64,000 bases of DNA from Archilochus colubris (lineage: Eukaryota; Chordata; Aves; Apodiformes; Trochilidae): assembly GCA_023079485.1 (NCBI GenBank), contig CM041108.1, positions 3,968,001 to 4,032,000 on the forward strand. Reading direction: 5' to 3'. The translations under genes and the position numbers were made by a program. Below the pieces are notes generated by a model. That model was given only the letters and a program-made list of their open reading frames with translations. It had not been told where the DNA came from and did not search any database. Position 1 is the first letter of the stretch. Every line of letters starts with the position of its first letter. Of the stretch, positions 1 to 12,400 are shown one piece after another.

Positions 1-441
1 CAAAAAGGGAGCCCTTTTTTTGGGGGGTCAGAAGCATCCTCTGGCTGCCTGGCAGCCACAGACCTGCTTCCTCATTCGGTGGTGCTTCAAAGACACAGCC
101 ACGACCAGAAGGTGGACAGCCCAGTGGCCACCTCAGCAGTGCACACCCATAAGTGCAATATTGCAAACAAAAAGCAAAGCTGGATCACTGTGCAAAGTGC
201 TCAGCAAATTCACAGTGAGCCCCAAGGCCTTTTGAAGGCACTGGAGGAAAGAAACCCTTTGCTTTTGGAGCATCACATCATCCTGTGGTGAGCTGCAGGC
301 TGCCTGGCTGCCCTGCTGGGGGGCTCAGCTGACAAGCAGGGAAACTGAGGCACAAGATGTTGGCCGCTGTCTGACAGCACCTCAGGCTGTAAGTCATCAG
401 TGCTTGCAAGAAAAGGTTATTGACCATGTCACAGTGCTTAC
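1..441 (-). other. SORL1 intron 25 (partial)
   Basis: Sequence downstream of the donor of exon 25. I see no further class A repeat in any minus-strand frame here, so the next exon lies outside the window. Confidence 0.7.
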
Positions 442-3400
442 CTGTGCAGTTTGCTTCATCAGACCAGTCCCTGCAGTCGTTGTCACCATCACACATCCAG
501 GAGAGACGAATGCACATCCCTGAGCTGCAGCTGAATTCATCATTTCTACACTGATGAGCCTCTGCAACACACAATTCAGATGTTATCAGGTCAGGGGAGG
601 AAAGCTTCATATGGGCTATTGACCGAGGAGGGGAGGCTAATATCTCAGAGGTGACAGGCTAGACAGCCCTGCAAAGCAGGCTTGTCTTGAAAACATGTTT
701 TTCTGCCTTGTGCCTAGCACTGACCAACCAAGAGCTACCACCTTGTTGTCTACCAGCCCTTCCTTGCTCCAGTTCAGCATCCTGCCATTCCCAGCCACTA
801 AGCTGGCAGTGGATGGCCACAAACCTGACCTCTACCAAATATTTGGCTTCCAATCTCCCAGTAAATGACAGGAGGAGGTGGCTGTCAGCCTGGATCTGGT
901 GAAGCACTGCCTTACCCTAAAGCATCTCTGAGCAGCACCCTGCCCCGCAGCACCCTTGCACAGGGAGGGAGAGGGAAGGAGGTTTGAGTGAGGGCACTCA
1001 CCACAGTGACTTTCATCACTGTTATCCCCACAGTCATCCTCCAGGTCACATTTGTAGGACAGTGGGATGCAGGTCCCCGAGCCCTGGCAGCGGAACTGGG
1101 TGTCGGTGTCACACACGGTGGTGGCTAAAGGGATGGAGAGGAGGAAGAGGAGGAGGTTATGGTTAAGAAAATGTCTCCTGCCACCCGAGCTTGTGCATTT
1201 CATGCAGGGCTTTGAGGGGAGAGGCACAGCACCCCGCATGCTTTGCTCAATGCATCCTCAGTTACCTTTACTGTATTTAAATGTCATTCCACGTTAAGCA
1301 AATGAGGGATGTGCTAGCTCTCTGCCCAGGGATCAGGACTGAAGTCTGCCATGTCCACGCAAAAGCCAGGGGCCTCCACCAATTCCTAACTTCAAACCCA
1401 GCCCTTTTTCTGCAGTGCACTACTCCAAACCCTTCAGGCTTTGCAAAGCCTTGAACCATAAGCCCCTCCTGCACATGTCTCTCCCTAATTTTACTCTAAA
1501 AGGTGACCCCTGTCTTTAATGTGTGAACTTAAATGATTAGCTTAACATTGGCACAGGCAGCAGAATGAGGACAGAAAATCACTTTCTATCTGTACTCCTT
1601 TTCTCTCAGCATTGGCTGTGTCCTCAATTAGCCTCAGAAGACAATTACTGCAAGAGATGCTCTCAGATGAGAACTGGCAGCAGTCTCACTGAATCGTAGC
1701 TGTTCAGCTTCTTCTCCCTGTGACTGTGAAGGGAGTGGAGGCCAAGAGCTCAGGTGCAATGCTGAGACAGCAAACATCTAAATTTGGAAGGGCCACTGCC
1801 ACTGCAGGACACTCACGGCAGTTCTTCTCATCGCTCATGTCCCCGCAGTCATTGTCGTTGTCACACTGCCAAATGCTGTTGATGCAGTTCCCATTGAAGC
1901 ATCTGTACTGGTTTGGGAGACACGTGTTTCCTGGTGCAAAAGGGAAAACAAAGACAAGCAGGGAGGAGGCGTGACACCAGGCTTTCAGAAGGCAAGCCAG
2001 GCTCCTCCTACAAAGGGCAGCAAGAAAGTCATGCCAGCCTCTCCCCACAGCAGAAAGCTCCTCTCAACATAAAGGAGAAGCAAGAACAGTGTGGGTTTTA
2101 CCTTCCTTTATGCAAGTGTTGTTTTTCATGATGTAGCCATGAGGACAGTCACACTTCACCTCCCCTGTGGGCAGCAGGGTACTGGACACCCCATCGGGGC
2201 ACTTGCAGCTCCTGCCATTGTTTGACTTGGGCAGGCAGAGCAGGCTGCAGGGCTTGGTGATGCAGGCATTCTTCCCTGGCATGAGGAAAGGGACATTGTC
2301 ATGGCAGAGGGCTGGAAATGCTGCAGGAAGCCCAGTTTCACCTGCCATCTCAGGCTTGGGGTCACCCCCCTGTTAGGAGCAGGCTCTGCAGCACTGAGTT
2401 GAGCTTTAGAAATGCACAGAGCTGGTCCAGGGACACAGAGGGCCTTAAAAGGTCCTCCCAGCCTCTTGCAGGTTGCTGGCTGGCAAAGCTCTTTGTTGGT
2501 TTTATACCCATCAGAAAATGAAGCCAATTCCTTCAGTGCATTGATCATGCATCTGCACAGTGATGTGATTACCTGTTGTCTTTCCTCTGTAAAAGATTTT
2601 CATGTCCATGATCCCATTCAACCGTCCGACTAAAATCTCCATTCTGGAGCCACTGTTTTTGGATGCTCTGAAAATACTCAGCTGTGACCAGTCGTTCCAG
2701 TAGATTTCATTCTGAAACACAGGCTTTGCTCTTAGGGGGATGCATGAGAACGTGCCAGGAGCAGAAACAGAGCAAAGCATCATGCTGGCTCCTACCCTAC
2801 AAATCCAGAGTGCTCAGCACTCCTCTGCTGCCTGCCCCTTATGCACAACAACCTCTGAGCATGTTTGCTGTGGAAATGCAAACCAACGGGAAAGGAGCTG
2901 CTGCATACACACCTTAAACACAGCAATAGCATAGGGGTGTGGGAGGCTGTCCAGGATGACAGATCTCTGCAGCCCAGTGAAATCGACCCTCTCAATCCTG
3001 TCCATATAGGCTTCGGTCCAGTAAATCCAGTGGTCATCCACAGAAATCCCATTTGGCCACCTCACACCCTCTGACACAATGCACCTGGCTGATGACCCAT
3101 CCATGTCACTCCTGTAAATGCCAGCTCTGGAGTCTCCCCAGTCTGTCCAGAACATCAAGCTGACAAAAAGCAGAGAGGTTACTCAAAATCCAAACAAAAC
3201 AGCTCACTGAAAGGAAACAGGTTATGAAGCAGAGGTTTCAAGACTTCACATTCTCTTGTAAGACATGGCTTTGGAAAGAGAGCTCTCTGCAGCTGTACTG
3301 AACACCACTGCCAGATGTACAAGCAGCAGAGAGGCTTGTCTAGCTGTGGGTTGCAGTGCAGCTGTAGGTTACCTTCAGTTGAACTGTTTTGCTTTAGTGC

Positions 3401-6400
3401 ATCTGGTTAAAGGCAGCACAGGATTGTCAGTGCTACATTTGCAGAGCAGCAGCCACCACAAAACCATCCCCAGAAAGATGGAACTTGCATTTGGCTCTGG
3501 AATTTTAGCCCAGCTCTATTTCTCACACATCACTGCAGCTTCCCCCACTAACCAGATCAGTTTAACTGGCAGGAAAAGTTATTTATAACTATCATTAGTT
3601 ATAATAGTGATATAGTGATGCAGGAGGGGCTTTACCAGTGCGTTTCCCCTTGGGAATACCATGGTGCTCAGATACTTGTGAATTTTTTTCTTTCTTACCC
3701 ATCTTGGGGAACCAGAGTGAGGGCTCTGGGTCGTTCAAGTATGGAGGAATTGAGGACAGTGAGTCGCAGGTCTCCGTCTGGGTTGGCAACCTGGAGGTGT
3801 AACCAAGGGAGGGGTGTGCTTAGTGCAGGCAATGCAGAGGGTAAGTGCAGTGGTTAAAATGGTGAAAGTCACGTGGAATTTGTGGCAGGTAATTACTGAC
3901 ACCTAAAAAAATGGCTGTGGGCACAGGGAGCAGTTATTGTAAAAGGGATGATCTAAGAGGCTAGATGGGTGTATTTATTGACACTAGGTGTGACTAAGCA
4001 AGCAGCCAGCAGCAGTACTGTCTGTACCCTGTGTACTCTGTGTTCCTCACAAGGATGTTGCTTTTTAACCCCTGTTTCTGCCACACAACTCAGCCTCATA
4101 AATTGACCTGCATTTAAGTACAGATGGCTGAATGGTATCATACCCTCTTAGCATTTTAGACCCCATAAAGTGGCACGTGGGATGAGGGTCAGTGGCCAGC
4201 AATGTCCCCCCAGCAATGAGACTTCAGGGCAGCTGCCAGCTTAGGTCCCAGCTGCCTCAATGATGCTCTGACCCAACCACCTCTTTGCAGCACGTGTGGG
4301 CACAGCCATACCTCAATTTTGGGAATCCCAGCATTAACCCAGTACAGCAACTGACTGAGAGGTTCAAAGGCCAAAGCTTCCACTGTTTCCAGCCCAGTGC
4401 TTATGATAATTTCCTGCCCAGAGCTGCCGTTGAGACAAAGACGCTGAGAAAAAAAGAATTTAAAAAAAAAGAAGAATCAGAATCAAAGATGAGGAAGTTC
4501 CACAGCCTCGAGGCGAGCAGGGTGAGACATGCAAAGCAAGCCCTAACAGACAGCTTTGGAGGGGAGGAATATTCCAAGACAAACATTTGTACTTCAGGGG
4601 GGGTGTGTGCACCACCCGCCCCCCGGGTGCAAGGAGGGGACGCGGCGTGGCCGGCTGGCACCGCGGCGACCTCTCCTCTCCCCGTCTCACCTGTATAATG
4701 TCAAGGGTGACATCGGCCCAGTACAGGCAGTTGTGCTCATAGTCAAAATCCAGGGCGACCGCTCCTCGCAGCCCAGCCAGGGGCAGCTCCTCGCTGAGGC
4801 CGGAGGCGAGGTCGTAGCGGTGGATGGAGTAGCGGGTGGCGTAGAGAATGAACTCGTTCTCCTCTGCAAGAACAGGGAGTGCCTTCTTTTAGACGCCTCT
4901 GGCTGTTTTAGGCTACTCAAGGGGCAAAAAGAAAACATTTCTCACCTTTTTTTTTTTTTCCCCTTTCTTTTTTTTTTTTTTTTTTTTCCTTTACCCCTGA
5001 CCGGAGGTTTTAGCACCTCAGCCGCAGGGGAGGCAAAGGCCCTTTGTCTCCGTGCAATTAGGTTAATGAGAACACACTAATAGCCTTATCTGAACACACT
5101 GTGCCCCTTGTTTGGGCTGATGGAGGAGGTAAGGACAGCGAAAGCCATCACCACCCCTTTCCTTCCCACGTTAATGTGCTGGGAATTAGAAAATCAGAAA
5201 ATTAGAAAAGAATACTGATTATTAGAAAACAATTAGAAAAAGAATACTCATCTCCCGTTCCTCAAAAATCTTGTAAAAAAAGTGATATAAACCCAGGAGT
5301 CACAGGCAGTAAATACCCCAGAGTCACTTTTGTTTCTGATTTGCACAGCATCGAGCTGTAATGGGATCCTGGTCTGGGAGAGTCTCCTGGGCACTAGCAC
5401 ACTACTGGTCAAGTCCAATAATGCTATTAATGAGTAAAGCTAATGTCAGTAACTCTGGCTATGCATCCCTAATGAGATTATACGGAGATAAGAAACAGAT
5501 ACTGTACATGAAAGTGTTACCATGGGGGGAGCCAACAGGTATCTGAAGATGATCAGCAAACACTCTGGGAACACCAGCACTTCAAAGCCTGGCCCGGTGG
5601 GGACTGCAGGTTTGTTTTTCAATCAGCAGGGCCCTTCTCAGCATAACTAACACAGCTCTCCAAAGAGCTGAAGAGGGCTTGGAGGGGTGAAGAACACGTT
5701 GGGCTCTGAATGAGGGGGAAAACTTAAGCACAGCACTGGTGAAATCCCAGCAGAGGGAATGCTTCCCCAGGCACCCGCTGGCTCGTTTTGCACCTGGAAT
5801 ACCTTTGGCACCCTGGAAAATCTTAGGGTTGGTGCAGGAAAAGCTCCTGCTGGTGGTGCTGGCTTGCACCAGCCTCTTCCCTGTCTCAGGCACTCTCTGG
5901 AGCTGCTGTGTGGTGGTGGCATGCTAATCAGGCAGCTCATGACGGCAGATTAAATTAAAGCTGTAAGGAGGAGAATGCAAATAACTTTGGCAGCACAGGG
6001 GCATGAGACCATTTCAGTCCCTGGTACATTTGAGAGGAGAAAATGAGGACAGAGGCAAAGTCTGGTGGGCACGGGGACTAAAGGGCAGCATCTGCCTCAG
6101 CCTAGAATCATAGAATTGGCTGGGTTGGAAGGGACCTCAGAGCTCATCAAGTCCAACCCTTGATCCACTCCCCCCGTGGTTCCCAGCCCATGGCACTGAG
6201 TGCCACATCCAGACTCTTAAATATCTCCAGACACGGAGAATCCACTCCTTCCCTGGGCAGCCCATTCCAATGCCTGATCACCCTCTCCAGAAAGAAATTC
6301 TTTCTAATATCCAACCTAAACCTCCCCTGGCACAACTTGAGACCCTGCCCTCTTGTCTTGCTGAGAGTTGCCTGGGAAAAGAGACCAAACCCCACCTGGC

Positions 6401-9400
6401 TCCAACCTCCTTTCAGGGAGTTGTAGAGTGAATCAGCTGCAGGGTGGTTATTTCCCAAGGGTTTCCCCAGGATGGGGATACTTTTGGCCTAATTTCTGCC
6501 TTTTTGGTGGGGTTCAAGCCCACTACAGAGAGGACACAACAGGGATAAGAGGGTTTGGTAATGTCTGTGTGGTCCATCAGGCACTGGCCATTTTATAAAT
6601 GAAAGCTTTGTGCCTGAAGCAATCCTGTGTGTACTCACCAGCCAGCGGGCAGGGTACCAGCTCCCCTTCCAGCCGCGACTCGATGTCTCCACCTGTGCAA
6701 GTGTCCCCAGAGATCTTGCGGTAGCTGCAACACACACAGCCAGGCAGTTTATTCCATGGAAACTGTTAACATCCCACTCTGTGCAGTTAGGATAAACAGG
6801 GGTGCTTGGTTGCAATGGATGTCCAAACACGCAGTTTATTTGCTGTTGCTCGTGGAGAGCTTGTGTGTGGTTTTTGTGGGGTTTTTTTCTCTGTTTTTTT
6901 ATCACCAACAGTATAAATGGCAGTGTTTGGAAGATCAGGTTCCCCTCCCAAGTACAACACATACCCTCGAGTCTTTCTGTAAGTTGAGCCAACAGGGCAA
7001 GGTACTGGTGGGTCATATGGCTTCCCAGCAAATTCAGGGTCAGGGACACAAACTTCTAATGATAAATCGTCGCTCAGTTTAAAGCCAAAATCACTGCAAA
7101 GAGAAAGATGGAAGGAAGGAAGAGGGAGAAAGGGAAAATGCAGCCATGCTATACTGTTGCTCCCTATTTTTTCACAGAAATTCTAAGAACCCAAACCATT
7201 TCAGAAGGCTGTTCATTATCAGTATTTAGCTGCATAATAACATACAGCCAGACAGCTTCAGGGTGTCTCAGAAACATTTTAAAACTAAGCCTGGAAGTGG
7301 CTGAGCAGACTAAGGCAGGTGAGGCAGTGAGGCACAGCAGAGCCAGAGCACCCTTCAAATCTGGCTGCCAGCCCCAGTTTTCCTGGTAGCTGGATTAGGT
7401 CATTGGTGTGTGTCTTGGCTTTTCCTGTCAATAAAGCAGTGGTTACAGTGCATCTGTTCTTTGGAAAACACTGGGGAAGAGGTTATGCCAATCTGATTTT
7501 ACTGGCAGCCTTGTGAAGCTGATTCTGAGGCAGGAATCAGATCCCACCAGTCCTATACCCAGTCTGGCCATGAGAAGCCAGATCCCTTTCCAGTCTTTCT
7601 CAGCATCAGACCAACAGGTCTAGACCCCTGTCATTTGCTTGTGTACCAGGGACTCTGCTGAAAGTCCAATCCCTGAAAAGCACTTCCCTTAGTAACCCCG
7701 AACCTTTGAATCCAATTGCCAGAGTGTTTTTTAATCCCGAGAGCTGTTCAGTGTCAGTAACATGCAAATTTCATCTGGAGTGATCCAGCAGGGCCAGTTG
7801 CATCCCCAGGGCTAAAGGGTCACTAAGCATTTCAGTGGGGGATCTCTGGATGTGATAGGAAATTGCCTACCATCAGTTTTAAGAAGGTGGTAGATTAACA
7901 ATACTTCCCTCTTCTATAGAACCTTTCAGAGGGTCCCAAAAGGCTCTACAGACATTAATTAAGTCTCATGCCCCATTATTAATGAAAGGATGTTTTCAGT
8001 CTGTTTAGTTTCCTCTCTGCTATAAAATCAAGCAGCGATACAAAGAGCTCAGTAAATTGGGTGTCTGCTCACTCTGGGCCATGGGTCAGAGATACCTATC
8101 TCCAACTTAAAATCCAGACTAAAAGAAATTAATTGGTATTTACCATTCAAAGTCTTCCCTTGTACAAGAGCAGTTGGAGACCATGACAGGCCTGTCAAAA
8201 TCCTCCCCATTGAAGCAGGTTGCATGAGGCGTCCTCCTTTTGAAGACAGTTTTATGCCCCAGTAAGCATTCATTGCCCCGCTCGTCGGAGGGTGACCACA
8301 GTTTGTAGTCATTCTCTGTGCAAGGGACCCCTAAAAGAAGGGACAAGGTTGAGGGTGAAGAAGGTACCAGCAGCACCCCAAAAAGAAAGGCAAAGCAGGG
8401 AGAATTCCAGCTCAGAGCGTGCAGTGGCACTCGGTGACAGGAGGCAGCGTGCAGCTCTGTGACAGTGAATTTGCAATGCCTCATTTAAATGAAGTCGTTC
8501 TGGTTACCAAACAGATCCATTTCTAACAAAACGTCAAGGGAATCAGTTATAAATTTTAGTCAAGCAAATTCCTCTGCTGGGTTTAACTGCTCTTTGATTA
8601 AAAAGCTGCCTTGCAATCAAAGCTGAAATGGGTTATAAAACATTCATAGGCACAAGCCTTCAGAAGGGGTTGGGTTTCGGTTTTTTTTCCCTTTTCATTT
8701 TCAACAAATCCCTAAGCAAGAAGGGAAAAGGGTACAGGGAGAGTGCAAGGGACACTGATGCCATCAGCAGCTGTGTCCACTGGGACAAGAGATGAGGGAG
8801 AGGGCACCCAAATGTGGGTGGTGGTGCTGCAGTGGACACAGGACTCAGAATGGCCAGGACAGGGGTCTGATTCTAGTGGGACTTGAGGGCATCTCTCCAG
8901 GGTCTCTTCTGGGAAAAAAGAATGGAGGGTGAGAGCAACAAAGGTTTTATCCATTCCCAATTAGTATTTAGGTGACTCCGAGGGACCCCAGGAGCCTTAG
9001 ATGGCTAAAAAGTTTGGTTCATAGCCTGAGGTCTCTAGGTCACTTGAGGCTTCCAAAAACTTCTCCTGTGTACCCTCCTAGTTTTCAGCCCACCGGAGAT
9101 GCTGAGGGAAGATCTGTTCTGCAGCACAGGAGTGCTTGGGGCAGGCTGTGTGGCATGAGGACCAGTTTCAGGCAAAAGCTGAGAGTGCATCCCCTACAAA
9201 GGAGACAGGACAGCTCTGCCACCTGCCCAACCCAGCATCACCAATGGCTCTGTCACCCATCTCCTTACCCAGCACATCTGTAGTGTTGATCTGCAGTATC
9301 AGCCAGCTGTGACCATTCTCTTTATATGAGCCAAAGATGGTGAATATGGTGCTTTTCTCCCCAGGCTCAGTAAGCAGCCCGTACACAAACACTGGCTTCT

Positions 9401-12400
9401 CAGAGAAAGTGAATGTTTTCCAGGTTTCCCCCTCATTTGTGCTGTACCTGGAGAAAGAGGATTGGGAGAGCTGCAAGGGGCAGGTCCTGCCCATTGCTGG
9501 GCACTCTCTTGTGCCCCTGCCCTGCCACTTACTTGAGCTGGTCAGTCTCAGTGCCTTGGGCAATGGCCACAAGAATGCCACCGTGGTCACCCCAGGTGTA
9601 ATAGTGGGGTCCTGACAGCGCCTGGAAGAGAAACAGTGCCAAGGGCTGCATCAGAGCTGCCCTGAATTAAGGGAGAAGCTTGGCTGGAAAGCTTTTTCAG
9701 GAACCTGGCCTGACCTGAGCTAACATTTTGGGTTGCCTGGGCCAAGCCAAGTATCTGGAGGCACCAGAGATTCAAGTGTTTATGGGCCAACACCTGCTGT
9801 CAGGAGCAGCCAGACCAACTTCCCTCAACCTAAAGCTGTGTTGAAAAGCAGTGCTGTGACCTGGACTCTGCTCCTCCTGCTCCACTCACAGCAGAGTGAG
9901 AGTTTTTCAATGGGGAAGAAGTGCAATTCCATAAAACCAGAGTCCATTGCTGCCCTTGCAGCTCTTTGTCCTGTCTGCAAAAAAAAGTGCTCAGCAGGGA
10001 CTCACTGCCTTCTCAGGATTGCAGGCAAGTGTTTATTCTCAGGCTTTTGCTCCTTGAACACTATGGGAAGTGCAGAAACATCCCCAGACAAACATATGTA
10101 TATCCATTGTATACTGTACATCCATTGTATATTGTACATGACATTGTATATCCATCTCACAGAAAGAAACCTGTAGTATTTGATGCTCATCTCCAGCTCT
10201 ATTTAATGACCACCAGCATAAAATCACCTTTGCTTTCCTCTCTGGGGAGCCCAGTGCAGCTCAGGATGAAAACAGAGAGCGTGTACATGCCTGGCTCTGC
10301 TTGCAGGATGTGCCAATGTGCTTGGGGACGTTCCTGGGCAGGGCACTGAATGTATTGTTTGTTTCTTTTCTGCACTGTGAGACTGTACCAGTGATCTGGA
10401 AAGCCTGTGGGTTGACAAAGCCTGGAGGGAATCAAGTTACTGTTCTCAGCCAGGGTGCTGGGTCATTCTGCACCTCTGCTCGTGGTGCTGGCCCAGTAAC
10501 CCGTGGGTTATCACTTCCTTGGTGTGTTTTAATTGCACCTCAAGGCAAGCCTGCCTGTGAGCCAGAGAAGGCTGGCACCCCAAGGTCTTTTGGGCACCCT
10601 TCCCAGCTGTAATCACTCCTGTCTCACAGGGGAAAATGGTGGGTCCCCCAGCCACCCCCCCTTGTTGGGGTCAGCCTCTGAACCACCTTTGGCACCATCC
10701 AGGTCCCCAGCACCACTGCCACTGCCCAGACATGAACCCAGACCGCAGAGCACTTATGGGAGGAAAAGGAGACTGCATAATTCACAGGATTAAATAGCTT
10801 GCAGATGTTGTAACACCGTATTACACTGGCTGCAGAATGCACAGGCAGACCACAAATCCTGCCGCAGACCAGAACACCCACTTAGTAAACAGCATCAAAC
10901 TCCCCATAAACCCAGGGCAACATTCCCATTTTTCTGGAAGATGCCAAAGCCTCTCCAGACACTCTCACATGCAAAGCCCTGGCTCTCATTGCCAGCTATG
11001 AGGGGCCAGGTCCTGGGAGTTGGAAAGAAGAAATAGAGGGAGCTCTCCCCCATTTAAACCCTCCACCTTCACCAAGAGGACTGAGAGGCTCACCTCCATG
11101 CCAACCCACACCTGATCCTTCATCTAAAGACATTTTTGTCTCTACATTCAGCACCTTTCTGCTGCAGCTCTTGGATGTGTATGTGGAGGTCACCCTTACT
11201 GCTGCACCCTGCTTATCAGTATTGCTGTCAAAGTCCTACCTGCTGCACCACTGTGGCTGAGTTGGCAAGCAAAAGAGTCACCTTACCTCTCTCCACCTTG
11301 CTCCAGCACTGCTTGAGACATAGACATTGGTTTTCCTTGCCATGTTCTTGCCAACAGACCCTAGGAGAAATCATTTTTCTCCATGAATGAAAAGCTATTG
11401 CTTAAAATTAAGACAGATACCTCTAAGCTGCTTTTATCTGTGAGCAAAATGATGATTGAGGAGCTAATTTTTCACACAGCAAGCTAACCCCTCCAAAAGC
11501 AAATATTTTAAAGACTATTACAAGTTTTAAATGCAGCTATAAGCACGATCAAAGAAAATGTGTGTTTTCTTCAGTAAAAGAGCAAGACAAACAGGAATTT
11601 CTGCATGCTCAAGAAAACCCTCACAAGGACAGAAGATAAAGCAAGGAAGGTTTCTCACACCACCGTGCTGCAATAAGAAGTAGAGGTGGTGATTATTGTA
11701 CAGGGACTGCAGCAGAGAAAGGACAGCAAAACGCAGGTTTTAATTGCATTTCTGTAACCTGCAGATCCAAACTAGATGCTGCCAAGTTCCTCCGTGTCCT
11801 GACAACCACACGCCTCAAGCCCCTGCACATCTGTGAGAAGGGAAGTGAGTTACCAGTGGCAATGATCAGTCCTGGTGCTGACTCCTTGGAGAGAATGGGC
11901 ATCCTGCGCAGCTGGAAATTAAGGAGCTGGCTCAGGCGCTGGGCCAGGTGGAGAGAGCATCCCTCAGAAAGCTGGAGAAACAAACCACAGCAGCATTAAA
12001 CCTCCATCCCATGCTGTGCCCACCTCTTTTACAAGGGGCTCCTGCTGCAGCCAGCCCCCTGCTCCTCCCCACCCCCCAGAAGCCATCAGTCACAGGATGT
12101 TTAGGTTGGAAGAGACCTCCAAGATCATCCAGTCCAACCTTTGACCAGCACCGTAAGTATTAAGAAGTCAGTGGCCAGCAGGAATTGGGAGGTGATCATC
12201 TCTCTGTACTCAGCTCTGGTGAGGCCACATCTTGAGGACTGTGTTCAGTTCTGGGCACCTCACTATAGGAGGGACAGAGAAGTGCTGGAGCGTGTCCAGA
12301 GAAGGGCAACAAATCCGGAGCACAAATCCTGTGAGGAGCTGAGGGAGCTGGGGTTGTTTAGTCTGGAGAAGAGGAGGCTGAGAGGAGACCTTGTTGCTCT

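Noticed and set aside
11130..11215. First candidate for SORL1 exon 11
   Set aside because: It shows a chance STYTSKS-like stretch but no frame-compatible splice sites. The true exon at 11287-11360 closes both phases and matches the family sequence.
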